Source: Cunninghamia lanceolata (taxonomy: Eukaryota; Streptophyta; Pinopsida; Cupressales; Cupressaceae). From it: DNA of 64,000 nucleotides. Below, in pieces: positions 53,324 to 64,000 of the stretch. The stretch is from positions 11,984,001 through 12,048,000 of the forward strand of contig BSBN01001752.1 of assembly GCA_027924645.1 (NCBI GenBank), in the 5' to 3' direction. Under the pieces are notes generated by a model that saw only the letters and a list, made by a program, of their open reading frames with translations, was not told the origin of the DNA and made no database searches. A program made the position numbers and the translations under genes. Positions within the stretch are counted from its first letter, which is position 1. The number at the start of each line of letters is the position of its first letter.

Positions 53324-54543
53324 TGTTGTCATTGATGTCAACATACTTATATTGCATTAATGAGAAGGATTGAATGAGCTGTGTGCTGAGGATATTGAGG
53401 AAATTAGTCTCAATCAGGAACAGTGAAGAACAGTGATGACAATAAGGTAAAAGTCCAAGTTAAGATGAAGATCAGAAGATATGGTTTAAAGGGTTTGCAG
53501 ATATGAGTCTTGAGATGATCCAGTCAAATTTTTAGAGGTCCACATGAAGATCTGAAGAAGTTATGATCACTCAAGTAGAACCGATTCCAACAAACATTCA
53601 GTGGTGACAGAGTGTCACAGTTTGGTCCGGTGAGATCCGGAATTGCATTATCCCATTCTGCGGATTAGAGGGAGTGTTGAAGAAGTTCGTGTGAAGTGAC
53701 AACTAGATTTGTTCATGGTTTGGAGGTCCGGAAGCACCTTTTTCATTATGACAGTGATGACAAACTGTGTTCTTGAAGTTCCGGATGAAGAAGAGAAGAA
53801 TTCCAGTAAGCTGATAAAGTGCGGATGTTCTTGATGACTCAGGAAAGGTTTTTGGTGATCTTTGGATCATGTACTATTCGTATTGGTGGTCCACATTGAA
53901 GTTAGAGTTTGTATTTGAAGAATAACCACGGATATTGGTGTTCTTCTTGAGACTAGCCAACCGAATGTATTACACGTCTTGCGAATGATCTTATAGGTGT
54001 TTGTCGACTTAGATGATTGTTCCTAAGTCGATGCCTTGTATAAATAAGGGATTGTGAATTCATTTTGGAGTGTGACTTGTGGTGATGAGTGTGGCATAGC
54101 GAAGAGAAGTGCGAAAGGCAGAGCAGGAGTTTTTGGGCTTAAATGGAACTGATCCAGGCATGGTAAAGATGTCAATCTCCAGTTCAAGTTTGTAATACTT
54201 TTTACTTTGTAGACAGTGTGTCTCTTGTAGGTTGTGTGCCTCTTGTGAGCAATGTGCTCGGGTAGTGAGCCCTAATTGGCATGTGCCATCTATTTTTCTT
54301 ATTCTTCTAACAAAGAATAATCCTTAGGTTAATCACCCCGTGGTTTTTCCCTTAACTGGGTTTTCCACGTCAAAATTTTGGTGCCTCATGTGTTGATGTG
54401 TATCTACTCTGATGTTTATGCTTTCATGAGTGATTAATTGATATGCTATTAAATAACAAAGAGGAGTTAAGTGTTTTGAATTAGATGCAAGTTTTACACA
54501 ACTGATTCACCCCCCCTCTCAGTTGTGTGCCCTAAATCTAACA
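53324..54543 (+). repeat. Nested LTR, plus orientation, probably a Copia solo LTR
   Basis: It starts TGTTGTCATTGATGTC and ends CCCTAAATCTAACA (about 1220 bp). Near the 3' end it has GGGTTTTCCACGTCAAAA, a U5 hallmark of plant Copia LTRs, and a CT-rich end (CACCCCCCCTCTCAG). No 5-bp duplication is visible (AACAG on the left, CATCT on the right), so the limits or flanks have changed. Confidence 0.65.
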
Positions 54544-55776
54544 CATCTCAAGCACATTATAGGTACACACTGATGATTATGCTTCGCCACAACAATCACC
54601 GAAGACACGCTTAAGGGTTGAGTTAGTCATAGAACCACTCCCCACCTCCGCAGAGGACTTTTGAAAATGACAGGATGGTGCAATCTGCTCCAAGAAATAC
54701 ACCACCCCTTCCTCCACAGATGGCTTAAAATAAAAAAGATATACATGATATTCCACCTCCATAGAGGGCTTAAATGATTGATTGATTGATTGTAAACAAA
54801 CTCAAAGTGCAGGATGTACTCATCGCACAAGTCTTTAAACTGCACCTAAGGACAAGCACATTGCTAACATCTACAATAGATAGCTTACCTTTTATATGCC
54901 CCCACCTTAAGGTGGTTGATATCAGGTATCGATATCAAGCACGTTAAGGTAGGAAGAAAACACACAAGGGATCACAAACTTTCACAAAGCCCATGCCCCC
55001 CGGAGGTGACATGTACTTTACGATCACCAAATGTTCCCACAAACACATCCCTGCAAGAAACATGTTAGTGTCTACAAAATCATGATAAACAACAACATCA
55101 ATGCATATAATTAACCACACAAAGAGCCAAGGTTATACTACGAATTCAGAGTTCGAGGATAACCGTGGGGCTACATCATGAAGATCTTTGAATCGAGTAC
55201 CACCAAGGCTAGATTCAAAGACAAACAAAGTGCGCAGAGCATCAGTATTGTTATGATTTATAAATGAGATAAAAACATCATCAAAATCACTATGCGAAAA
55301 GCACAAGTGCTTCCACTAGCCAAGCATCAGATAAGATATACAACCCCATTGTCATATTAGGAACTAAGTCTAATTTTTTATGTCTTGCGAAAGGGACGCT
55401 AGATCCGCATCAGTATAAATGTTTTTCATCATCCGCCTGCTAGATAGAAACACTAGAGGAAGGGAAACAATAAATAAGAGAGGAGAAACAAGTGTCTTAG
55501 GGACAGTCACATAGGAGGGTGCCCCCAAGTCACCAACCGCAATGCTATGTTTGTAAGACACAACACACAACAATGAAATCAGAGAGAGAGGCAATATAGA
55601 AGAATGATGATACAAATAGAAGAAGGTCACAACAGAGGCGGTCTCCTGGTATCCCGGACCTTACAAGAGAATCAAGGGTCATCCTAAGAGGCCTAAACAA
55701 CATATAACACATCAAGGGGGAAACACATCACAAGAGAGATAAAGGGTTAGAGATACTTACCTATAGGATCTTCGTG
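54544..55776 (-). other. Element E interior, no recognised gene
   Basis: It includes a 14-bp palindrome CCACCTTAAGGTGG (about 54900) followed by GATATC-rich sequence and a GATTGATTGATTG run (54774). Minus-strand ORFs at 55370-55630 are hydrophobic and unrecognised. Confidence 0.4.
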
Positions 55777-56487
55777 CTAGAGGCCATCATCGAGGAGGTC
55801 GTCATCCTCCCAAATCTGAAGGCTAGAAAGAGGTGCAAGTTGTTCCATTTGTCTATCTAATGTATTTTGATCACTTCCCGATCCTTGAAGGGATAATGAA
55901 GGATGGACCTCAACATAAAAATCATCTCTTGGTGGACTAGGTGGGTTATGAAATAGTTCCTTATCCACATCAATCATTTCGAATAGGTCAGGATAATCAA
56001 ATTAGTCTTGTGTTGTCATGATGTCATCCATTAATGTTTCATTTTGTTTAGGAGGATTATTTGAATTACTAGAGTTGTCCCTAGTCTTCTCATGTGAGTT
56101 ATCTGAATGCTTAGATGTAGGAGAAGTAGGGTGGCTTGTGAATCCATCATTTCTCTCATAGTCATTGTCAATATCATCTCCATATGTTTTAGCTATCTAT
56201 TCCAAACTATTAAGAGAAGTGTCATGCTCTTAATTCAAAGTGTGTTTTAACAATTATTCTACTACCCAAGGGTAAGTATTGATGAGAGATATGAAGTTGT
56301 TAGGATCAGATACATAGTCAAGGATTTTGAAGGAAGAGGACACAAATATATCCTTGTTGTACATAGCTTGTATATAGGTAATGACATGAGGATGCATGCT
56401 AAGAAATTTATAGAGATTTTCAAATTTTGTGATATATGCATGTAAAGATTCCAAAGAGAATTGAGAAGACAAATCCATGAGTGTCAA
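55777..56487 (-). pseudogene. Element E unrecognised ORF region
   Basis: One minus-strand frame runs about 236 codons with four internal stops. The N-terminal part (MTLMDLSSQFSLESLHAYI, FENLYKFLSMHPHVITYI) is mixed helical; the C-terminal part is acidic and Ser/Asn-rich (SHEKTRDNSSNSNN, LQIWEDDDLLDDGL). It could be a gag-like protein of a non-autonomous element, but I see no zinc knuckle or capsid signature. Function not assigned. Confidence 0.4.
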
Positions 56488-56529
56488 ATCATATTTTAAG
56501 AGTCTTTCAAACTATATGCAAAAGACAAA

Positions 56530-57330
56530 TCCAAAGTTATATGTAAAATGACCTAAAATGCTTGATTTTTTTGTACTTTTTTAATGCAAATATATGAAAG
56601 AAACGGTGTTGTAAGGATTTTGATTAGGGGAAAAAAATAATATATCTAATATCAGTCTAATAGAGCAATAGGATCCTTCACAACACACTCTTGATGCAAA
56701 TCTAAGATGATGACAAGTCAAAATATAGTGAAAATATGCTAAAATATGTGATTTTTTCACCAAATCTTAATGTAAAAGAGCATGACAAAGGGTGTTGTGA
56801 GAAAAAAGATGATGGAAAGAAGTTTATATCAGTAATAAAAGCTACCTAATACCAAAATATCTGTCACAACACACTTATAGTGCCAATCAAGGTCACACTC
56901 TAGTGAAAATATAGCAAAAATAGGTAATTTTTCACAATTTTTCAATTCCAAGACCCAGCCAAAGGGGTGTTGTAAAGAATTTAATGAGGTGCATAAAATA
57001 ATATTAGTTATATCAGTCACATCAATCCATAAAATTTTTCACAAAACGCTTAGAGTGCAAACTAGGCCAAACCCTAGGGCAAAAATAGGTAATTTTTCAC
57101 CAAATTTTCAATACAAGAGGCCAATAAGAAGATGTTGTAAAGGTTTTTAGGAGTGGAAGCAGATAATACCCCTTATATCAGCCAATTAGTTCAAAAATAT
57201 TCTTTACAACATGCCTATGGTGCAAGTTTAGAGAGTCGATAAGGCCAAATCTAGTGAAAATCAATGTTTTTCAAGCCCTAGGTTTGAGATCTTGATGTAA
57301 CATGCTATATGAATGTTTTGTAACTGATAT
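56530..57330. repeat. Degenerate tandem repeats of about 180 bp in element E
   Basis: The series AATTTTTCAC(C/A)AA, a (G)TGTTGT(A/G)A(A/G) word, a TATATCAGTC-like word and a CACAAC(A)C-CTTA-AGTGCAA word recurs in that order about four times (blocks starting near 56570, 56750, 56930 and 57090). Copies are strongly diverged. They lie just downstream of the 5' LTR on the minus strand, in a leader-like position. Confidence 0.7.
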
Positions 57331-57884
57331 ATGATAAAAAAATTACATTCTCTCAGATTTGAAAATAATTTCCATGCTCTAATATGCAAAATGCAAGTGC
57401 AAATCTAGTGAAAAATCAATGAAAATGCTAGTTTTTGTTGAAATTTTCTATGCAAAAATGCAAATTTGTTCTAGAATGAAATACTACAACCAAATGTAAA
57501 TTTTAATGAGTCTCTGAAATCAGTAGAAAAATATGAAACAAGATTTTACCTACAAACCCTAGATTTTGGAATTACTAGGTTTATGCAAAATTCACAATTT
57601 TCAACAAAACCCTAGCAATTTTATGATGAAAATGCAATGTAATCTATTAAATATTTGTAATTTTCTATAATTTAAATTAGATCTTATGCAAAAGTTAGAA
57701 ATTTGATGAAATTCAAATTAATTAATGCAACATGCAAACCCTAGAATGTAATTTTTTCTTATTTTTTTGTAAGTTTTCCAATGCAATAAGATGAATGACT
57801 ATATGAATGAATGAAATCACTATAAATCTGAATCAAAACACTTAGAAAGGTGCAAACAAGTCCAATAACATAGGTTCACCAAAA
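57331..57884 (-). other. Element E leader next to right LTR, no gene
   Basis: AT-rich. The bases next to the LTR read TTTTGGTGAACC on the minus strand, a possible but unproven tRNA primer site. Confidence 0.4.
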
Positions 57885-58960
57885 TGTAAAGGGTAAAATT
57901 TAGATAATAGAATTTTTGGTAGTTTTGGTGTATATCCTCTTTTCACCCTTTTATTCAAGGACCTAGGGTCGAGTTGCAATGTACTATCCTACCCTAGGTC
58001 ACTATGATATGTAGGGAAACTTGGACGTTTATGATTTTATTGACAATTATCCTCTCTTATGCTCAGTTATACCTTAAAACCCTAATTATGCAAATACGAC
58101 AGTAAACGGATGAATATCAAAAAATGTTGCTACAAAAAGATGTAAAACGACAAATAACTATGCACCTATTTTTGGTGTTCGGAGGTGGAAAAGTTAGGGA
58201 CTAAAGAGTGGGTGCCCAAGTCCAGTGCCCTGCTTTTTGTTGAGATCTACAAACAAGATCTGCAACCTATTCCTGCTGTACTGAAGATTTTGCCATCACG
58301 AAACTTTGAGGACTAATGAGTGGGTGCCGTAGTCCAGGAAGCTATTTTCTTCTCTAATCTACAATTTTGACACTCTATTGTACCCTCCTGCAACTTCACT
58401 TTATCTGTAGCTCCAACCTGTAACCTGCAATCATAAAAACTTTGGGAGGGGGTTGTGGTGTTTAGAGGCTTGCCTCGGTCAAGCCCCGGAGAGACATTTA
58501 AGTCTTCTGAACATCGTTGTCAGATAGAGAGTGCATGCCCTTGTGAAGTAAAGGCAAAAACCAAATGATAAGTGCTTAAAAACACAAATGATGTCACCTT
58601 GTAGTGAAGATCTCATGGGAGGAAGAAACTCTTCATGCCATGAGGAGGTGATTGCTCAAATATGTAAATACAAACATATAGACAACACAAATTTGCTCTT
58701 GCAACATAATGAAAGCCTTGAATCACCTTTAGAATGCCTAAAGTTCACCATAACAATCTAGTTTACAAATGAATGCCTAAACATGCTTATATATGCAACT
58801 ACAAACACTCCTGCCAAGAATTTCGTAATTCAAACTTACCGTGTCGGCATAGGACCCAAATAATCGTCACAAGCCGACACCCAAAAATTGGGACTGACCC
58901 AAAATAGGGCGAGACTAGGGCACAGGCACCCAAGTCCTCCCCCCTATTTTAACATCTACA
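57885..58960 (-). repeat. Element E right LTR (5' LTR in minus orientation), internally deleted
   Basis: It aligns with 51501-52566 from TGTAAAGGG to CCCCCCTATTTT, then ends within 10 bases (AACATCTACA), whereas the left LTR goes on for 171 bases. So about 160 bases are missing here. Substitutions are frequent. Confidence 0.75.
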
Positions 58961-61900
58961 TTCTAAAAACATAGTAAAATTGATAATTTACCATAGAGTA
59001 ATTCAACAAGGTAAAAATGAGAGAAATTTTTTCTTTTATTTAACATATAATCATTTAACAACAAATTGCAAGATTTCTATCTTGAAATAAGCAACATAAT
59101 ATAATATACAAAGATGACATTTTTTCTTTACAATTACAAATATTTGCAATAGATAAGGTTTTACATAGTCTCAATAAACACAAGTCTCAAAGATATACTG
59201 CATCTGAAAATCTGACATTTTATCACAAGCCTCAACATGTCTTCTACTAGAGAGAGAGAGAGCATCTTCCCAGTGTTTTACCTCCACCCACAGACTAGTA
59301 GTCTCCCACACATCTTCCACATAGGAAGTGCCCCTACCCTTCACGAGGAATATAGACCAAAGGTGACTAGTGGTAATTTGCCTTTTCGAGTACATAGTGT
59401 TGTATCCTACACAACTCTATCAATCATACAACCCTAGATACCCTCTAGCTAAGTATGATTTCTGATAGGTTGTGCTATCTAGATACAGTGAACCGACAAT
59501 GCATGCAGAGACATATGCATTACTATGGCCATAGTTTCAATACAAATTGACGTTCGCAATGAACGTTGTTGTAATGTTCACCACCCCAACTCGACTTGGA
59601 TACTATCATATTCCTATAGTTTGACTTGGTCAATTATGTATAACTATATAGTCTTGGCAACTTCAATATTTTAGTCTTCCCGTCTGAGATAAATTTACAT
59701 TCACTATCTATATTCCATAGACCTTATCGATTACCTTTCTTTACGAGGATTCTCATTGCATCATTGCAATACCCAAGACCCAAGACTTATCAATTCATAA
59801 GAATTTTAAATTGATTTATAATGACTAAGATGGTTACCTTACCCAGGTTAAGCATCATAGTCTAGGAAATTATTTCCTTTCTTACAAGAAAGAATAAATA
59901 AACATAGTTAGGGTACTTGTCCCTTCAATCACGATCTATATAATGATCACACCAATTTAATATAAATAAATACCTTATTTGGTCAAGGTTTGACTAAAGA
60001 GTTTTATCTAACTCAAATCTAGTCTTTCTAACTTAGGTGGATTCACAAGACACTGTCATTGCTCCATAGACCTTATGGAATGACTATCTTTTCTTGGGTA
60101 TCTCTTTGCATCTTTGCAACATTTGAGATTCATCACTTATCGATAAGTAATAGCTAAGAGAAGTTGTGACTAAAAATGTATAATAAACTTTATGGTTGAC
60201 TAACCATTTAATAGTACCTCTTGCATGCTTGCAAAACCTGAGGCTTATGACTTATACCTCAAGTTGATTTGTAACCAAACAAATAGATTTCTCTACCTAA
60301 GGTTAAACATTATTGACTAATAATAAATCTCTTTTCAATAAGATAAATGAAACATTTGTTATTTAGGGTTCTCGACCCTTTAATGTCTACCCCCATAAAA
60401 TAACTAAAATAGGTTATAACCATAACGGTGTCATCAAATAATTTTTAACCCTTCTAGGTTAAACTAGGGCTTTTATTTTACCCTTGAATAATCCATTATA
60501 TCAAAATAACCCTATCTCATAACTTCAAGACTAAGGTTTATAAATGACCTTTGGTTTAACTCAACCAAGGTTAAGAATACTATGGTTTTGTAATAGATAA
60601 TAACTCCTATACATAAGGAATATGATTACTTTCAACTTACCTTCACGTGATGTCATTGACCATCACTTCTTATATACTCATATATGATTCTATACAAAGT
60701 CATTTCTAGATAGACTTAGTCTATTCCATCATAATGGTTTACTATAATGCTATACTCATTTATAGAATATGTAGTAAGGATGGTCCTATGGACCTTGTTC
60801 TCTCTATCATAACATTCCCAATGATCTATCACTCAATTTGAACAAAAGGTGGCTTTCTAAAGCTTAATAAGAATCTAAGTTCTCTTGAAAAGAAAATCAT
60901 TTTTGACATTTATAAACTTAACAAGAAATGGTTTAAACTACCATTATCCTACCTCAAGGATTTAACCACCTTACTCAAACTAAGAGAATACCTATCATAG
61001 TTTTCACTACACTAATAACTTTGAAAGTTGTTGTATGATTAACTTATAACCAAATACTCGACCTACCACATGATTATCCTTACTCATTATATCGACTGGT
61101 ATTTCAATGTATTTGACAACTTTACAATGACCTTCTATAGGTATAAAGAAAAAGTAATGATCAACAAATCATTTCAATGATATTATATCAATCAGACTTC
61201 AAAATAATTATAAAAGTATTCGACTCAGGCAATTTTAGCTTATACTAAGCATTGACCAGCCAGCTATAATGATGCTATCGAAACTTCTAACATTTTTTAT
61301 ACAGTTTGGAATGAGTGCCAAAATCAAATCATTAAATCAGGTTCATTGGTGATGCATTGATTATCAATAGAATAGATTAAATGACATAATCAATTTTCCC
61401 ATTCCCAGCATACAAAGGACTATAAGAACAAATGATATTTTGGGTATTATCATATCATAAGGCATATGTCTTACCTGATGGTGGCTTAAGTAAGTTACAA
61501 TTTGCAGAAACAAATATCCAGTCAGTGCCTATATGAAGTTGCCTTCCCTAATTCTCCTCTCTGTTCTGGCTCTTTTCCACTCTTTAATCACAGCCATCTT
61601 TCTTCTTTTTCCCTTGCTGATTTCCTATCTCCCTGAATCTTAATGAGTCATGCCATAAAAGACTTCTAATTGGCTCATAATGAGTCATCTATCCTCACTC
61701 TCTACCACTCATTCACTTGGAAAAGAAATAGGAGTCATTGTAGTCCACTACCCATTCGGTTTCAACCAAATCCATTTTATCAGCAATGACTAACACATAT
61801 TTCAGGAAAGCACATAATGTGAGAAAAACATCAAGTGCAATATTAATACCACGTTCCCTCTTTGAAAGAGGTCAACACAAGCATTTAAATTGTCGATGAT

Positions 61901-62843
61901 CATTAATGATCACTTTAAGTGATCCAATTCCATCACTTAAATTAATGAAGGCATTTCAATTTACATGCCCACGGCTACTCAAATGAGTAAGCATCAATAA
62001 CTAACATGAGGTATTATCCTCATTTGGTTCAAAAATATATATATTTGCTTATATCAAATATAGTTTACATAACATCGATCCTATTCGATAGTTATGATTT
62101 GATCAATAAGAATAATAGTAATAAAACAAAGGTTTACGGATAATGTGAATGGGTTGAGTTTACCTCCCCATCACAATCCTTCGTTAAAATCACATCAACT
62201 TGACTTGACAGGATTGTCTTTGATGTTTAAAGGTCGACAATAAAACACTAAGTGAAATAATAATAATAACACAACCATTTTACGACAATGACGTTGTAAC
62301 TTTTACGTTAAACGTAAATGGTCATAGTTCTTACTCAGACATCGTTGTTTATGTTACAAATGACTATGACGATGCACTACGACTTGAAAAAATTTGAAAG
62401 ATATCGACTACCTATCGATTGGGTTCAAAAGTAAACTGACAAGACAAGACTTACCTCTTACAACACTGGTTCATGTTTTTGTTAAACACTAATACTCGTT
62501 TGGCAAATCATCACTCGTAACCCGAGGTCTATATCTCTCTCCTCAAAAGATATTCTCTCTCTCTTTTCTCTGAGAGTCAATTGAAAACTTGTAATCCTGT
62601 ATCAAACTTGTAATCAACAAATTATGATCAGTGCATTATTATTCAAATAATAAACCAAATCTCATAATGCAATATTAAATCAACAATAATAAAATATTCA
62701 TTTCCATAATTCCATATAATATTTGATATAATATTTGATATAATATATGTCTTTCCTCGACATTAATCTAAACATCATAATAGATTTATTGATGTCCAAG
62801 TAAAAGTAAAAAGTATAGCAAGACAAAAATTAGGGATGTAGCA
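58961..62843 (-). repeat. Probable long 3' LTR of Gypsy D, left limit not found
   Basis: The sequence next to the Gypsy D coding remnant has a purine-rich AAGAGAAGGATA followed by TGCTACATCCCTAATTTTTG on the minus strand, the typical start of a Tekay/Del-type LTR. It marks the right limit at 62843. From there to 58961 (3.9 kb) I find no coding region, only AT-rich sequence. Long LTRs are normal for that lineage, but the other LTR is outside the window, so the left end is unproven and part may be unrelated. Confidence 0.45.
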
Positions 62844-64000
62844 TATCCTTCTCTTAAAGATTCATTGTCCTCGATGATATAAAGTATCAAAATGCAACTA
62901 AAAAGCAAGTTCATTGTTTTCAATTGGTAACAACATTAAATAAATGAGGAAACTTTTGGTAAAATTCATGGTAGTCCTCCCATGTTGCATTTTCCTCAGC
63001 ATATTGATCCTATTGGACCTTGCACTACAAGACGTCTATGTTACACAAGCAGTGTTTGCAAACCTCGAGCATTTAAGAAGCTTGATCATAACCATTCCTA
63101 GGTTCTGTACTTGTAAAACATTCTTAGAATATAATATTCATATATTACATAAATATATTTTTCATATATGAATCACAAAAAGCATTATGCCTCCTAGCAA
63201 TAACTAGTAATAGATTGATTCTTGTAATCAATAGAATTGATAATCTTGAAAATTTAGAAGAGTCCTCTATACTTAGGAACTGGTTTGGAATACATTCCAT
63301 ACTTTATGAAACTTTTTATGGGGTTTGACCCTCAAAAGAACTTTTCTTCTCTAACCAAGAATTGTCTTAGTGTATGCTTAACATTAACGTAACTTTTTTA
63401 TTTATTATCAATTTCCACTGATCTTTTCTGATCAGCTAAATCTTTTCATCCATTTCGGACAAGATTTTTGGACTAATGCTAATCCTATCTTCTAGCTTAC
63501 TCACCTTATAGGAATTCGACATCTTTTCTGTCCAATGTTTCAATTCAAGCCATCTTAATAGCAAAAAGTTAGGTATTGTTAAAAATTTGACAAGTGATAA
63601 GTAGTCTCCTCATTTATATTGCTGATCCATGCAATACATTTGCAACAAGTCTTCCAAAACCTGGTTAACTCTCTCAGTTTGCCCATCGGTTTCAGGATGA
63701 TAAGTTGTACTCACATTGAGTTTAATCCTTAGCGTAGAAAACAAAGTTTGCCAAAACCTTGATGTTACGCGCGCATCTCTATTTGAGATAATCTTTTCAA
63801 GGAAGCCATGCAATCTAAACACCTCTTGTACAAATTTGTGAGCTAACACTAATGCTCCATCAGTCAAATTCCCTAGTATAAAATGTGCTACCTTTGTGAG
63901 TTTATCAACCACAACTAAAATGACATCGTGTCTATTCCTAGACATAGGAAGACCTTGAACAAAATCCATACTAATAACTTGCCATTTCCACTATGGCATA
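62844..64000 (-). pseudogene. Gypsy D integrase and C-terminus, continues past window edge
   Basis: The open segment 63969-63610 has MDFVQGLPMSRNRHDVILVV (first Asp), VVDKLTKVAHFI, FLEKIISNRDARVTSRFWQT (second Asp) and STTYHPETDGQTERVNQVLE (Glu): the three catalytic residues of a DDE integrase of chromovirus type (DxLTKxAHF). To the left the text LEDRISISPKILSEMDEKI, LIRKDQ and a decayed VRVKP-like stretch follow with stops. Near 62950-63010 the end YAEENATWEDYHEFYQKFPH corresponds to the ATWE...YPHLF end of Tekay-like pol. RT lies beyond 64000. Confidence 0.88.

Larger units (their letters stand above)
51501..58960 (-). mobile_element. Element E: LTR element without recognisable pol
   Basis: Two direct repeats (51501-52737 and 57885-58960) start TGTAAAGGGTAAAATTT and stay alike for over 1 kb. 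On the minus strand, purine-rich AAAGTGGGGGCTAAA lies just before the left repeat start TGTAACATC, as expected of a polypurine tract and 3' LTR. The 5.1-kb interior holds one unrecognised minus-strand ORF region, degenerate repeats and a nested LTR, but no protease, RT or integrase. It interrupts the RNase H of Gypsy C on the left; the right flank is not Gypsy C, so no target duplication could be confirmed. Confidence 0.7.

Noticed and set aside
59018..59022. ATGAG as a right-hand target duplication for element E (left flank ATGAG at 51496)
   Set aside because: The preceding bases do not end in CA and lie about 58 bases beyond the recognisable LTR; Gypsy C RNase H does not resume after it.
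1..64000. tRNA, rRNA or ordinary host protein-coding genes
   Set aside because: I found no cloverleaf, rRNA core sequence or non-transposon coding region on reading both strands; a tRNAscan and protein search would settle it.

Overview
The window is a dense, nested graveyard of plant retrotransposons with no recognisable host gene. The mix points to a large-genome gymnosperm, most likely a conifer: Tat-type Ty3/Gypsy elements with long leaders, Copia elements primed by initiator-Met tRNA, an L1-type LINE, and above all an endonuclease-bearing Penelope-like element (PLE), a class that in seed plants is known essentially from conifers (the Dryad elements). The species assignment is inference.

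Layout. 1-17069: a plus-strand Tat-like Gypsy element (Gypsy A). It has a long leader with a 150-bp tandem array, a single-frame gag-protease-RT-RNase H-integrase polyprotein broken by stops and one frameshift, an antisense plant-mobile-domain ORF, and a partial 3' LTR; the 5' LTR lies outside the window. 17070-29302: a minus-strand Copia element (Copia 1) whose left LTR has lost its outer end. It carries two later insertions: a 5'-truncated PLE with a perfect 13-bp target duplication (18763-21670) and a solo LTR with a 5-bp duplication (24888-25566). 29303-33460: a Gypsy gag fragment, then another LTR of the TGTAGACACC type followed by a degenerate leader-like stretch. 33461-49175: a three-deep nest. 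A minus-strand Gypsy gag (Gypsy B) is split by a minus-strand LINE (34558-47195), whose ORF1 is split by a complete minus-strand Copia element (Copia 2, 41588-46469, TSD ACTTG). 49750-51500: a plus-strand Gypsy RT/RNase H remnant (Gypsy C) split by a solo LTR (50102-50689, TSD GTTAT). 51501-58960: a large LTR element (E) without recognisable pol, holding another LTR. 58961-64000: a long gene-less stretch, probably a long LTR, then the integrase of a minus-strand Gypsy element (Gypsy D) running off the window.

Most notable. (1) Gypsy A contains four copies, in two tandem pairs, of a small hairpin with a conserved TGAAAA internal loop but different, compensating stems; one pair precedes the RT domain and one follows the pol stop codon. 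I do not recognise this motif. (2) The PLE keeps RT and GIY-YIG domains and a degenerate hammerhead-like fold near its 3' end. (3) The LINE has an extra ORF between RNase H and its 3' end, inside the boundaries set by an aged target duplication. (4) Gypsy A carries a G-patch after its protease and an antisense PMD plus coiled-coil ORF. All reading frames are decayed, so nothing here looks currently able to move by itself.
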